DNA of 64,000 nucleotides, from positions 1 to 64,000 of the forward strand of contig CAMHJX010000006.1 of NCBI GenBank assembly GCA_946185535.1, written 5' to 3'. Shown here one piece after another: positions 9,493 to 18,087 of this stretch. The position numbers and the translations under genes were made by a program. The DNA comes from an uncultured Bacteroidales bacterium (GTDB taxonomy: Bacteria > Bacteroidota > Bacteroidia > Bacteroidales > F082). Each line of letters begins with the position of its first letter. Position 1 is the stretch's first letter. The notes below the pieces were generated by a model. The model was given only the letters and a program-made list of their open reading frames with translations. It searched no databases and had not been told where the DNA came from.

Positions 9493-10394
9493 TGCCATAA
9501 GTTGTTAGGATAAACGCCCTTCTCAATCAACTCGCGGATCTTGCGCATCACGTCGGGCTTGTCTTCCTTGTAGGTCACACCGAACCATGAGGCGTTGCTC
9601 GACAGCACCTTCAGCTTGGCCGAACCGTCGTGTATGGCTTGGTTGACCATCAGCGGGATGAAAAACTCGGCCTTGATGTTGGTCTGGGCAGGACCTTTCA
9701 GGAACTCCACGAAGCCCTTTTCGGAATAGGCGAAGAAGTCGGGCGTGAAGCCGAAGAAATTCATCGAGACGAGCGAGTCCATGTCCAAAGGATGGCTTCC
9801 CGTTTCGTCGGTGTAGGCTGCGCCACCGTCCTTGGTGTGACCGATGGCCGTGCGCTCGACGATGGTCTGCAAGTGGCCTTCCGCGTCGGCGGTGCAGATG
9901 CCGCGAGAGACCGTGCCGAAGTCCGACATGGTATTGCGCAGCTTGTAGGCCACCATGCTGTAGGCACCCTTCTTGCCTTCACATTCCATAAGATACTTGG
10001 CCAAAACCTCGTAGGCTTCCTTGCCATAAAAGTCGTCGGCATTGATGGCGGCAAAGGGTTCATTGATAACATCTTTGGCCATCAGAACGGCATGGCAGGT
10101 GCCCCAAGGTTTCACGCGACCTTCGGGAACGCTGAAGCCTTTCGGCAACTTGTCTAGGGATTGGTAGACATATTCAACGGGGATACCGAATTTCTCCGTG
10201 TTGTTGACTTTCTTGAAAGCCTCGGCGAAGTCCTCGCGGATGACGAAGACCACTTTGCCGAAGCCGGCACGTTTGGCGTCGTAGATGGAATAGTCGAGGA
10301 TGGCCTCGTTGTTAGGGCCGACACCGTCCATTTGCTTTAAAGCGCCGTATCTGGAACCCATTCCAGCGGCTAAAACTAATAGGGTTGGTTTCAT
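9489..10394 (-). CDS. Sugar-1-phosphate nucleotidyltransferase
   Basis: Protein of about 301 residues with the nucleotide-binding signature of NTP_transferase enzymes: TLLVLAAGMGSRYGALKQ at the start, then PWGTCHAVLMAKD and the metal-binding NADDF. The longer open frame to 10493 is rejected because the homologous region begins at the ATG at 10394. Such enzymes couple a sugar-1-phosphate to UTP or another NTP. No galT is present in this operon, so this gene sitting between galK and galM may supply UDP-galactose from galactose-1-phosphate; that role is inference. Stop overlaps galM. Confidence 0.85.
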   Translation of the reverse strand: MKPTLLVLAAGMGSRYGALKQMDGVGPNNEAILDYSIYDAKRAGFGKVVFVIREDFAEAFKKVNNTEKFGIPVEYVYQSLDKLPKGFSVPEGRVKPWGTCHAVLMAKDVINEPFAAINADDFYGKEAYEVLAKYLMECEGKKGAYSMVAYKLRNTMSDFGTVSRGICTADAEGHLQTIVERTAIGHTKDGGAAYTDETGSHPLDMDSLVSMNFFGFTPDFFAYSEKGFVEFLKGPAQTNIKAEFFIPLMVNQAIHDGSAKLKVLSSNASWFGVTYKEDKPDVMRKIRELIEKGVYPNNLWQ

Positions 10395-10565
10395 TATGTT
10401 GAATTGTTTGTTGTTGAATCGTTTAATTGTTGGTTTGAGTTTCCCTTCGGGAATGGAGTTTTGTTTAATGGTTACAAGCGGCGGCAAGAACAATTTGCCA
10501 ATCTATAACGGCATTGGCCGCCGCAGTTAACAAAAACCTAAAACCTCCATTCCCCGAGGGGAATC

Positions 10566-11711
10566 TTATAATCTCCTTGCGCCGTCCGAAATCACCACAT
10601 CATAAACCTTCGGTTCGTGGCCGAATTTGGCGGCGAATTTCTCTTTTGCCGTTGCGATAAAGGCATCATAAAGGTCTTCCTTCACCAGGTTGATGGTGCA
10701 GCCGCCGAAGCCGCCGCCCATCACGCGGGAACCGGTTACGCCACATTCCTTGGCGATGTCGTTGAGGAAGTCCAATTCCTCGCAGCTCACTTCATAGAGT
10801 TTGCTCATGCCATAGTGGGTGCCGTACATACGGTTGCCAACGGTCTCATAGTCACCTTTTTCCAAGGCTTCGCAGACATCGAGGACGCGCTGCTTCTCAC
10901 CAATGACATATTCCGCGCGCATGTAATCCTCGGCAGGAATCTCCACATCAATCTCGTTGAGCATGGCCATCGTGGCATCACTCAGATATTTCACCTCTGG
11001 ATGCTTTTTGGCGATGTGTGCACAGGCGTTCTCACACGACTCGCGACGACGGTTGTAGGCCGACGAAGCCAATTCGTGTTTCACCAAAGTGTCCAAAAGC
11101 ACCACCTTATAACCCTTTGGGTTGAAAGGATAGTATTCAAATTCCATCGTGGCGCAGTTGAGGCGCATCAGGTGACCTGCCTTGCCGAAGAGGGAAGCGA
11201 ACTGGTCCATGATACCGCATTTCACGCCGACATAGTTATGCTCCGTGGCCTGACCAATGCGCGCCAACTCGAACTTGTCGATGCCAAGGTTGAGCAACTC
11301 ATTAAGGGCGAAAGCGAAAGTGCTTTCCAAGGCCGCCGACGATGACATGCCTGCACCAATCGGAACATTGCCGTAAAACACGGTGTCAAAGCCTTGCAGC
11401 TTGTAGCCCCGCTTGATGATTTCGCGGCACACGCCAAAGATGTAATTGGCCCAGTGCAAGTGTGGATGGTCTTCCTCGTTCATGCCAAACTCGCGATAGT
11501 CCTCCTTGTCGATGGAGTAGGCGCGGACCTTGTCGGTGCCGTTGAGGCGGATACAGGCGTAGATGCCCGAGTCGATGGCTCCTGGAAAAACGAAGCCGCC
11601 ATTATAGTCAGTGTGTTCGCCGATGAGGTTGATGCGCCCAGGCGAAGTGTAGACAACACCCTCATTACCAAAGCGTTGCTTAAAAAGAGATTTTAATTCT
11701 TCGATAGTCAT
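10566..11711 (-). CDS. galK: Galactokinase
   Basis: GHMP-family kinase of 381 residues that phosphorylates galactose at C1 with ATP, the first committed step of the Leloir pathway. The galactokinase signature PGRINLIGEHTDYNGG is near residue 24, the phosphate loop GAGMSSSAALE near 119, and the C-terminal GSRVMGGGFGGCTI near 330. Length equals that of typical bacterial GalK. First gene of the minus-strand operon with the nucleotidyltransferase, galM and permease; 171 bp separate it from the next gene. The AraC-type regulator gene ends 69 bp upstream in the same direction and may control it. Confidence 0.95.
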   Translation of the reverse strand: MTIEELKSLFKQRFGNEGVVYTSPGRINLIGEHTDYNGGFVFPGAIDSGIYACIRLNGTDKVRAYSIDKEDYREFGMNEEDHPHLHWANYIFGVCREIIKRGYKLQGFDTVFYGNVPIGAGMSSSAALESTFAFALNELLNLGIDKFELARIGQATEHNYVGVKCGIMDQFASLFGKAGHLMRLNCATMEFEYYPFNPKGYKVVLLDTLVKHELASSAYNRRRESCENACAHIAKKHPEVKYLSDATMAMLNEIDVEIPAEDYMRAEYVIGEKQRVLDVCEALEKGDYETVGNRMYGTHYGMSKLYEVSCEELDFLNDIAKECGVTGSRVMGGGFGGCTINLVKEDLYDAFIATAKEKFAAKFGHEPKVYDVVISDGARRL

Positions 11712-11779
11712 AGTGTAAAGTTAAATTTGGGCGCAAATTAGGAAAAAAAACGATTGCGTGACTTAGATTTTTGATTTGG

Positions 11780-12895
11780 TCACGATTTTTTCTCCGTCAG
11801 GTATTGTGATGGTGTTTGCCCATACTTTTTCTTGAACGAGCGCAAGAAGGTGGCATAGGAATTGAAACCCGCCATCATGGCAATGTCTTCCAAAGAGTGC
11901 TGGTTTTCAATGTCTTTGCTCTTCAACATGGCTTTGACCTCCTCCAAACGAAAATCGTTGATGTATTCGTAGAAGGTCATGTGACATTCTTGATTAATAT
12001 GATTGCTGAGGTACTGTCGGTTGGTGCCCAAATGCTGGGCCAACTTCTGCAATGTCAGCGTGTTGTCTTGATAATACTTTTTTTCGCTCATAACCTTGTC
12101 AATGTCGCAGCCAATCAAGGGCTTACTTGCTTTGGATTGAGGCGTGGTAATGGCTGTTTCTTGAGGTTCGTTTTCACTTTCGTCGGCAGGGGAGAAGGTG
12201 AACACCTGCTGATGTATCAGTTTGTGCATGACGTATAAAACAATGCCGATGCAGATGAAACAATAGAGCGTGTCGAAAAGCAGATTGCGCCCGACAGATG
12301 TTTCTGAAAACCAAGACTGTTGCGATACGCTTTCAATAGCCCATAGCAGTTGGAAAGCAAAATAGAGGACAATTAAAATATTACTCCAACGTAAGTCAAA
12401 ATACTCCAAGTCTCCAACGTTGTCCAGTAACATTCGAGTTTGTTTCCTGATGGAAAGAACCAAATACACCAGCAAGGCTACTGAAACCGCTATGGTGTAT
12501 AGTTGCACAACTGCCAAAACCATGGGACTTCGGCTAGTAGCGAACGAGAGTACGGCTATTAAATAGGGTATTACCAAAAGCAGGAGTTGACGCATTCTGT
12601 AACGATTAGGAAACACCAGCGACACTGCAAACATCATGTAGCCGCCCACAATCATGTAGTCATAAAGCAGCAAAAGTGTGTTGAGGAATTCGGAGTAAGA
12701 CTGGTTTCGGCAGGCCAACACCACAAAATTATTGAAAAAACAGAAGCCATGCAAGATCAAGACAACAGCAAATACCCTTTGAAATTGGTAGTTACGGTGT
12801 TTCAAGAGCATGTAAATGCCACATGACGTCAACAAACATTGCGTCACGCCCGAAACGAAACAGAGCAGCAAGATATAGAACAAGTCAGTGTCCAT
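11780..12895 (-). CDS. Membrane-anchored AraC-family transcriptional regulator
   Basis: About 372 residues: seven hydrophobic segments in the first 230 residues, then a linker and a C-terminal AraC double helix-turn-helix (LAQHLGTNRQYLSNHINQE, then SLEDIAMMAGFNSYATFLRS and KKKYGQTPSQYL). Membrane-bound AraC regulators of this form are common in Bacteroidota and are thought to sense a ligand at the membrane. The open frame extends to 12964, but a -7 box at 12901-12908 lies inside that extension, so the ATG at 12895 is the better start. Direct repeats upstream (12954-13022) may be its own operators. Galactose control is a guess from position. Confidence 0.85.
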   Translation of the reverse strand: MDTDLFYILLLCFVSGVTQCLLTSCGIYMLLKHRNYQFQRVFAVVLILHGFCFFNNFVVLACRNQSYSEFLNTLLLLYDYMIVGGYMMFAVSLVFPNRYRMRQLLLLVIPYLIAVLSFATSRSPMVLAVVQLYTIAVSVALLVYLVLSIRKQTRMLLDNVGDLEYFDLRWSNILIVLYFAFQLLWAIESVSQQSWFSETSVGRNLLFDTLYCFICIGIVLYVMHKLIHQQVFTFSPADESENEPQETAITTPQSKASKPLIGCDIDKVMSEKKYYQDNTLTLQKLAQHLGTNRQYLSNHINQECHMTFYEYINDFRLEEVKAMLKSKDIENQHSLEDIAMMAGFNSYATFLRSFKKKYGQTPSQYLTEKKS

Positions 12896-12900
12896 GTTAG

Positions 12901-12908
12901 CAAAGGTA
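12901..12908 (-). promoter_or_regulatory. -7 box for the AraC-type regulator, almost touching the ATG
   Basis: TACCTTTG on the minus strand ends 5 nt before the ATG at 12895. Transcription would start at or next to the start codon, so the message may be leaderless. Confidence 0.55.
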
Positions 12909-12953
12909 CGGTTTTTCTCTCCGCTATTTAACAAATCATGCCATTTACCTGAT

Positions 12954-13022
12954 TTTTTACGCATTGCAAATTAAAATTTTACGCAATGACAAAACAGGGC
13001 TGCGCTTTTTACGCATTGCAAA
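12954..13022. promoter_or_regulatory. Direct-repeat operator candidate upstream of the AraC-type regulator
   Basis: tttttacgcattgcaaa occurs at 12954-12970 and again at 13006-13022, with a partial copy ttttacgcaatg at 12977-12988. AraC-family regulators bind direct repeats, and these lie just upstream of the regulator's own promoter and of the lipoprotein gene on the other side. Confidence 0.5.
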
Positions 13023-13146
13023 CCGTTTTTTGGGCGAATGAAAGGCAGAAGCGGAGAATTATGGTGACATTTGCTCCAATTTAATTTCATACAAATCAAT
13101 CAATCCCGACGAGCCATAATGGGTAATAACCGTGGCACAAACGACA

Positions 13147-13884
13147 ATGAAGAAGAAAAGACTTATGACAATCATGTTTTGCACAGGCTTTTTTGCTGTA
13201 GCGCTTCTTCTCACCTCATGCGGAGGTAGTGGAGGCGAAACCGAAGGAGGAAAAACAGAAGCGAATTTCAAGAAATCGCCCAAGAACGAGTTCCTCGGCG
13301 ACTTGGTGAACATCGCAGGAGAGACTAGAGCCAAAATTGCAGCTAGCAATTCCCAATATGAGGAAGCAAGAGCCAAAAACAACGAAAAGTACGCTGACAA
13401 TTCCGACAAGAGAGAGCAGAACTGGAGAAAACTCTATAATCAAAACGATGAGAAGCAAAAGAAAATCGTGGAAGAGGCTACAGCTGCTATAGAGAAGGAA
13501 ATGACCACTCTCAATGGCAAAGACCTTCCTTATGAATGTGAAGATAACTTGGGAGTCGAGTTCACGGACTGCAAAATTTCTAGCGTGAATAAACCCAGTT
13601 ATGATTATCTTACGCTTACTTTCACATATAAAGTGAAAGCCTCTGATCCTGCCATCCTTAAGAACATCAGCCCATTGACCTATCCAATCAGATCCAGTTT
13701 CGTTGATGCGAACGGGAATGCTTTGTTGGACAACAGTGGCAATGCGATGTCCCAGAATATCAGTTTCAACTACGATATGCTGAAACAACTGAAAAATGGT
13801 GAGACCATAGAAAGGGAAGGCTGGGTAAAGCTTGAACCTGGTATGGCTAATTTCGCGAAGATCAAGTTTGAAAAGAATGAGTGA
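13147..13884 (+). CDS. Lipoprotein of unknown function
   Basis: About 245 residues. A lipoprotein signal ends in LLLTSC (Cys near residue 25), followed by a Gly/Glu-rich stretch and a strongly charged, probably helical region (residues about 60-125, rich in Lys, Glu, Asn and Gln). The C-terminal 120 residues look beta-rich and may form a small globular domain. I do not recognise the family. The open frame begins at 13132, but the ATG at 13147 directly precedes the positively charged signal start (MKKKRL). It is followed after 19 nt by another lipoprotein gene on the same strand. Confidence 0.7.
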   Translation: MKKKRLMTIMFCTGFFAVALLLTSCGGSGGETEGGKTEANFKKSPKNEFLGDLVNIAGETRAKIAASNSQYEEARAKNNEKYADNSDKREQNWRKLYNQNDEKQKKIVEEATAAIEKEMTTLNGKDLPYECEDNLGVEFTDCKISSVNKPSYDYLTLTFTYKVKASDPAILKNISPLTYPIRSSFVDANGNALLDNSGNAMSQNISFNYDMLKQLKNGETIEREGWVKLEPGMANFAKIKFEKNE

Positions 13885-13903
13885 TAACCAAAAGCATAAA
13901 ATT

Positions 13904-14929
13904 ATGAAAAAAGTAAACCTAAACCTGATTCTGGGTGTGTTTTTAGCCTTTGCAGTGTGCATGATGACCTCGTGTAAAAAAGAGAAGGCCGTGGGCAAGA
14001 TCCAGGGCACCGTCACCAATGCCACGACCAACGAACCTATCCAAGGCGTCAGCATCTCACTCAATCCGACGGGTGCTTCCGTAGTTACAAGTAACGATGG
14101 AAGCTATGAGTTCAGCAACCTCGAAGCAGGGCAATACACCTTGCAAGGAGAGAAATCTGGTTTTGAGAAAGTTACGAAGACCGTCACTGTTACGGCAGGC
14201 AACGTCTTGTCGTGCGATATGCAACTCCAATCCATTATCGGCCCCGACGATCCCGATAATCCAGACAATCCAGACAACCCAAACGATGATGTTGTGGTTG
14301 ACAACGGCTTGTTCTGTTACTTCAACTTCGATGGCGACGAAATTGCGGACTGGGGAGGCAACTACACCGCCGTCAACAATGGTGCCGTGGCTTCGACCGA
14401 CACGCCGAGCGGCGAGGGAAAATCGATGCAATTCAGCGGCGAGTCGTTCATCGAAGTGAACGACAACATCGTTCCTGGAGGCAGGCCATTCTCCATCAAC
14501 ATTTGGTTTAAGACTGGAAGAAACAACCAATATCTGATAGGCAGCAATACCTTCTTCTACGACAATCCCAAGTCTGCATTGGGTTTCGATAACCATAGTA
14601 AGATTTATTATGCCTCTGGGCATAACAACAACCTGCTTCATTGGACAACCGCTGGCTCGACAATCGAATATGCCGACAATGGCTGGCATATGCTGACGCT
14701 TACCTACGATGAAGCGGTTGCAATGATTTATATCGATGGAGTCTTGTTCGAGACAAAAGAATCTGTGGATTTGAGGTGGGGAATTGATGTGGAGACCATC
14801 TACTTTGGCGTCGCCACGACAAAGAGTGGCAAGTTGGGGTACTACAATGGTAAGCTCGACAACTTCCGCAGCTACAACCGCCCATTGACAGCTTCTGAAA
14901 TACAAACGCTATACAACGCCAAACAATAA
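13904..14929 (+). CDS. Lipoprotein with carboxypeptidase-regulatory-like and LamG/concanavalin-like domains
   Basis: About 341 residues. Lipobox MMTSC (Cys near residue 24); then a CarboxypepD-reg-like beta sandwich (GKIQGTVTNATTNEPIQGVSI ... SGFEKVTKTVTVTAG), a PDN-repeat linker (about residues 116-127) and a LamG-type jelly roll ending in LDNFRSYNRPLTASEIQTLYN, a typical closing motif of laminin G-like/concanavalin domains. Probably displayed on the cell surface, where such domains bind glycans or proteins. The longer frame beginning at 13832 overlaps the previous gene and is less likely than the ATG at 13904. Confidence 0.8.
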   Translation: MKKVNLNLILGVFLAFAVCMMTSCKKEKAVGKIQGTVTNATTNEPIQGVSISLNPTGASVVTSNDGSYEFSNLEAGQYTLQGEKSGFEKVTKTVTVTAGNVLSCDMQLQSIIGPDDPDNPDNPDNPNDDVVVDNGLFCYFNFDGDEIADWGGNYTAVNNGAVASTDTPSGEGKSMQFSGESFIEVNDNIVPGGRPFSINIWFKTGRNNQYLIGSNTFFYDNPKSALGFDNHSKIYYASGHNNNLLHWTTAGSTIEYADNGWHMLTLTYDEAVAMIYIDGVLFETKESVDLRWGIDVETIYFGVATTKSGKLGYYNGKLDNFRSYNRPLTASEIQTLYNAKQ

Positions 14930-14955
14930 TAGAAATAATTTGTGACATTTTTTTT

Positions 14956-14992
14956 GTGGCCTTGGAGTTTTTTCCGAGGCCGCTTTTTTTTT
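14956..14992 (+). terminator. Intrinsic terminator
   Basis: Stem ggccttgg / ccgaggcc (14958-14965 and 14974-14981) followed by a run of T to 14992, 27 nt after the stop of the LamG-type lipoprotein. Confidence 0.8.
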
Positions 14993-15066
14993 GGCCATTC
15001 CCCAATTGTTTCAATTTGAGCATTATTTAAAAAACCGATGACCCGCATCAACGACGGATAATTTTG

Positions 15067-15074
15067 TATTTTTG
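15067..15074 (+). promoter_or_regulatory. -7 box for the M64 peptidase operon
   Basis: TATTTTTG, 35 nt before the ATG at 15110. Confidence 0.6.
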
Positions 15075-15109
15075 CCCATTCAAACTTTCACAAAATAAAC
15101 CTATTAGAA

Positions 15110-16639
15110 ATGAAAAAGACTATTGTTTTCCTGTTTGCGATGGCGTTTTCGCTGGTTTCGAGGGCGCAAAACATCAATTTCGGGCAGTATTTCCTTGATG
15201 AAGGATCGTTGCGTATGGATGTCTTCCAATGCGGCAATTTCGAAGGCTCGCATTATGTGTTTGAGCGTTTTGTTATCGAACCGTATTTTGATGGCTCAAA
15301 AGTCAATCTAATTGACCCATTTAATTTTGGCACAAATCGTGTGAAAGTGATTGACGCACAAACCAATACCTTGATTTATTCGAGAGGCTATAACACCTTG
15401 TTTCAGGAATGGCAGACCACCGATGAAGCCCGAGTGCTGGAACGTTGCTATGAGGAATCCGTGAGCGTTCCGTTGCCGCGTAATGAGGCGTATGTCATCC
15501 TTGAAGTCAGGAATTTCGATGGCGAGTTTGAAGAAGTCTTCTCAAAGCTTTATGAGCCTGACGAAATCTTCAACACCACGGAGCAGCGCTATGTGTTTCC
15601 GGTCTATGATGTCAGGGTCAACGGCGCGCCCGAAAGCAAGGTGGACATCGTGATTCTGCCTGAAGGCTATACCGCTGAAGAGATGTCTCAGTTTCAACAA
15701 GATTGTCAGAATCTGGCGGATGTATTCGCCCAGGCTGAGCCGTTTGCAAGCCATATCAACGACTTCAATTTCCGTGCGGTGCTGGCACCTTCCGAAGAGA
15801 GCGGTGTCGACATTCCTGCATATCACTTTTGGGTGCGTACCATCCTCAATGCGCATTTCTACACCTTTTACATTGACCGCTATTGCACCACCCGTGATTA
15901 CTTCTCGGTGAAGGACGTGGCCGCCAATGCGCCTTACGACCAGATTTATATCTTGGTGAACAGCAGTAACTATGGTGGCGGCGGATTCTACAACTTCTAT
16001 TCGATGAGCACGGCGGGCAACATGTCGACATCCGATGTCATTGTGCATGAGTTTGGCCATGCTTTTGCAGGCTTGGCCGACGAATACGAGGAGCCTGACA
16101 ATCCGTTGGCCCTGCTATATAATCTGAACATTGAGCCTTGGGAACCCAATATCACCACTTTGGTGGACTTTGACTCGAAGTGGGCTGACCTTGTCGCTCC
16201 CGGCACACCTATTCCTACGCCTAACACCAATCAGTATAACAATACAGTGGGGGCTTTTGAGGGCGGAGGTTATTTGGAGGAAGGCATGTATCGGCCGCAA
16301 CGCAATTGCATGATGCGCAATTATGCGCCTTTCTGTGCCGTGTGCAGCAGGACGATTGAGGCCGTGATCGAGGCGCATTCCGATACTCCGGTGGCGGTGA
16401 GGCCGGAACTGCTGGAGTCTGAATCCGTGCTTCGTGTATGTCCCAATCCGGCTACGGATTTCATCGATGTGTTTGTCAATCAAGCGGATGGTCAAGCTGA
16501 GATCCTCGACATGAACGGAAAGGTCGCGATGACAGTTCAACTCAAAAACGAGGTGAATAGAATCGATATCAGCAACTTGCCCAAGGGTATGTATGTACTT
16601 CGCGCGAATGGTGAGACTCGTAAATTTGTGAAACAATGA
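15110..16639 (+). CDS. Secreted M64-family metallopeptidase with T9SS type A sorting domain
   Basis: Protein of 509 residues with a signal peptide (cleavage near VSRA-QN). The zinc site HEFGHAFAGLADEY near residue 313 is the HExxHxxGLxDEY motif of M64 (IgA peptidase-like) enzymes. The last 70 residues form a type IX secretion sorting domain: VCPNPATDFIDV, then LPKGMYVLRANGETRKFVKQ. It is therefore predicted to be exported by T9SS and anchored or released at the surface. The stop overlaps the start of the fucosidase gene as ATGA, so the two are translationally coupled. Confidence 0.9.
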   Translation: MKKTIVFLFAMAFSLVSRAQNINFGQYFLDEGSLRMDVFQCGNFEGSHYVFERFVIEPYFDGSKVNLIDPFNFGTNRVKVIDAQTNTLIYSRGYNTLFQEWQTTDEARVLERCYEESVSVPLPRNEAYVILEVRNFDGEFEEVFSKLYEPDEIFNTTEQRYVFPVYDVRVNGAPESKVDIVILPEGYTAEEMSQFQQDCQNLADVFAQAEPFASHINDFNFRAVLAPSEESGVDIPAYHFWVRTILNAHFYTFYIDRYCTTRDYFSVKDVAANAPYDQIYILVNSSNYGGGGFYNFYSMSTAGNMSTSDVIVHEFGHAFAGLADEYEEPDNPLALLYNLNIEPWEPNITTLVDFDSKWADLVAPGTPIPTPNTNQYNNTVGAFEGGGYLEEGMYRPQRNCMMRNYAPFCAVCSRTIEAVIEAHSDTPVAVRPELLESESVLRVCPNPATDFIDVFVNQADGQAEILDMNGKVAMTVQLKNEVNRIDISNLPKGMYVLRANGETRKFVKQ

Positions 16640-18087
16640 ATCATAGGCATTTGATAGGGGTGATAATGGGTTGTTTGATGTTGGCTTCTTGTGCTCACAG
16701 TCTCGAGCCAAGTGGCCCCATTCCAAGTCGTCAACAGCTGGAATGGCAACAACTTGAAAACTATGCGTTTATACACTTCGGATTAAACACGTTTAATAAC
16801 ATGGAATGGGGCTTTGGCAACACACCATCCTACACCTTCAATCCCACCCATTTGGACTGCGAACAGTGGGTTTTGACCTTGAAAGCTGCTGGAATGAAAG
16901 GCGTTATCCTAACCGCAAAACACCACGACGGATTCTGCCTCTGGCCGACCGAAACTACGGAGTACTCCATCAAGAATACCTATTATAAGAATGGGACAGG
17001 AGACTTGGTGCGCGAACTTTCAGATGCATGCAAGAAACACGGCTTGAAGTTGGGGTTGTATCTCTCGCCTTGGGACCGCAACCAACCCGAGTATGGCTAC
17101 AAGGGCTATGTGGACATCTATCACAAACAGATTGAGGAACTTGTGAGCAACTATAGTCCCTTGTTTGAGTTTTGGTTTGATGGTGCCAATGGCGGCACTG
17201 GATGGTACGGAGGCGCTGACGAGATGCGCTCCATCGTTGCCGAACAATACTACGACTATGAAAAGGCGAGGGACATCGTTTGGAAATACAGCCCTGAAGC
17301 AAGCATCTTTGGCGGTACTGTCCCGACCTTACGCTGGATCGGCAACGAGGAAGGTAAGGCCGATGCTACACAATGGTGTATGTACAAAGCTGATTTTGAA
17401 TCGCTTAACGACACAAAAGCCTTGCAACAAGGCTATCGTGATGGCGAGGCTTGGCTACCTGCCGAGGTGGATGTCTCCATTCGTCCGGGATGGTTCTACC
17501 ATGAGAGCGAGGACAATCAGGTGAAGACAGTGGAACAACTAATGGATTTGTATTACCAAAGTGTGGGCCACAATACCAATCTCTTGCTCAATTTCCCTGT
17601 GAATCAAGAGGGTAGGATACCAAGCATAGACTCGACCAATGCCGTTCAATGGTACCAGAGGTTGCAAAAGGACTTCGCTAACAACTTGCTGAAAGACTGC
17701 AAGGTGACCGCTAGCGACACCAGAGCTTGGCGTTTCAATGCCAAGCATGTTTTGGATGAAGAGTACACAACATATTGGGCAACGAAAGAAGGAGTAAGAC
17801 AAGCTGAACTCATCTTCGATTTTCCTCAAACTACAGCTTTCAACCGCTTGTTGTTGCAAGAGTATATTCCTTTAGGACAGAATGTTGACGCATTCTATTT
17901 GGACTATTACTTTAATGGCAAATGGCTGCCCATTGAAACCGATGAATCTACAACTACTATCGGATACAAGCGACTTGTTCGTTTTCAGACCGTTAAGGCT
18001 GATAAGTTAAGAATTAGGTTTAAGGTTTTTAAGGGTACTTTGTGCATCAATAAAGTAGGAGCATATTTAGCTGAAGAAACGCTATGA
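16636..18087 (+). CDS. Alpha-L-fucosidase (GH29), lipoprotein
   Basis: Glycoside hydrolase of 483 residues that removes alpha-linked fucose from glycans. Lipoprotein-type start (MLASC, Cys near residue 18). GH29 features: FIHFGLNTFNNMEWG near residue 37, LTAKHHDGFCLWPT near 93, GLYLSPWD near 134 and FEFWFDGANGG near 176 with the nucleophilic Asp. The final 130 residues resemble a discoidin-like carbohydrate-binding module. The start overlaps the M64 stop and its own stop overlaps the next gene, both as ATGA. Likely periplasmic or surface mucin-glycan degradation. Confidence 0.92.
   Translation: MNHRHLIGVIMGCLMLASCAHSLEPSGPIPSRQQLEWQQLENYAFIHFGLNTFNNMEWGFGNTPSYTFNPTHLDCEQWVLTLKAAGMKGVILTAKHHDGFCLWPTETTEYSIKNTYYKNGTGDLVRELSDACKKHGLKLGLYLSPWDRNQPEYGYKGYVDIYHKQIEELVSNYSPLFEFWFDGANGGTGWYGGADEMRSIVAEQYYDYEKARDIVWKYSPEASIFGGTVPTLRWIGNEEGKADATQWCMYKADFESLNDTKALQQGYRDGEAWLPAEVDVSIRPGWFYHESEDNQVKTVEQLMDLYYQSVGHNTNLLLNFPVNQEGRIPSIDSTNAVQWYQRLQKDFANNLLKDCKVTASDTRAWRFNAKHVLDEEYTTYWATKEGVRQAELIFDFPQTTAFNRLLLQEYIPLGQNVDAFYLDYYFNGKWLPIETDESTTTIGYKRLVRFQTVKADKLRIRFKVFKGTLCINKVGAYLAEETL

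Noticed and set aside
14250-14290. cccgataatccagacaatcc repeats as a mobile or regulatory repeat
   Set aside because: They encode a PDN-type linker between two domains of a lipoprotein, which explains the periodicity.
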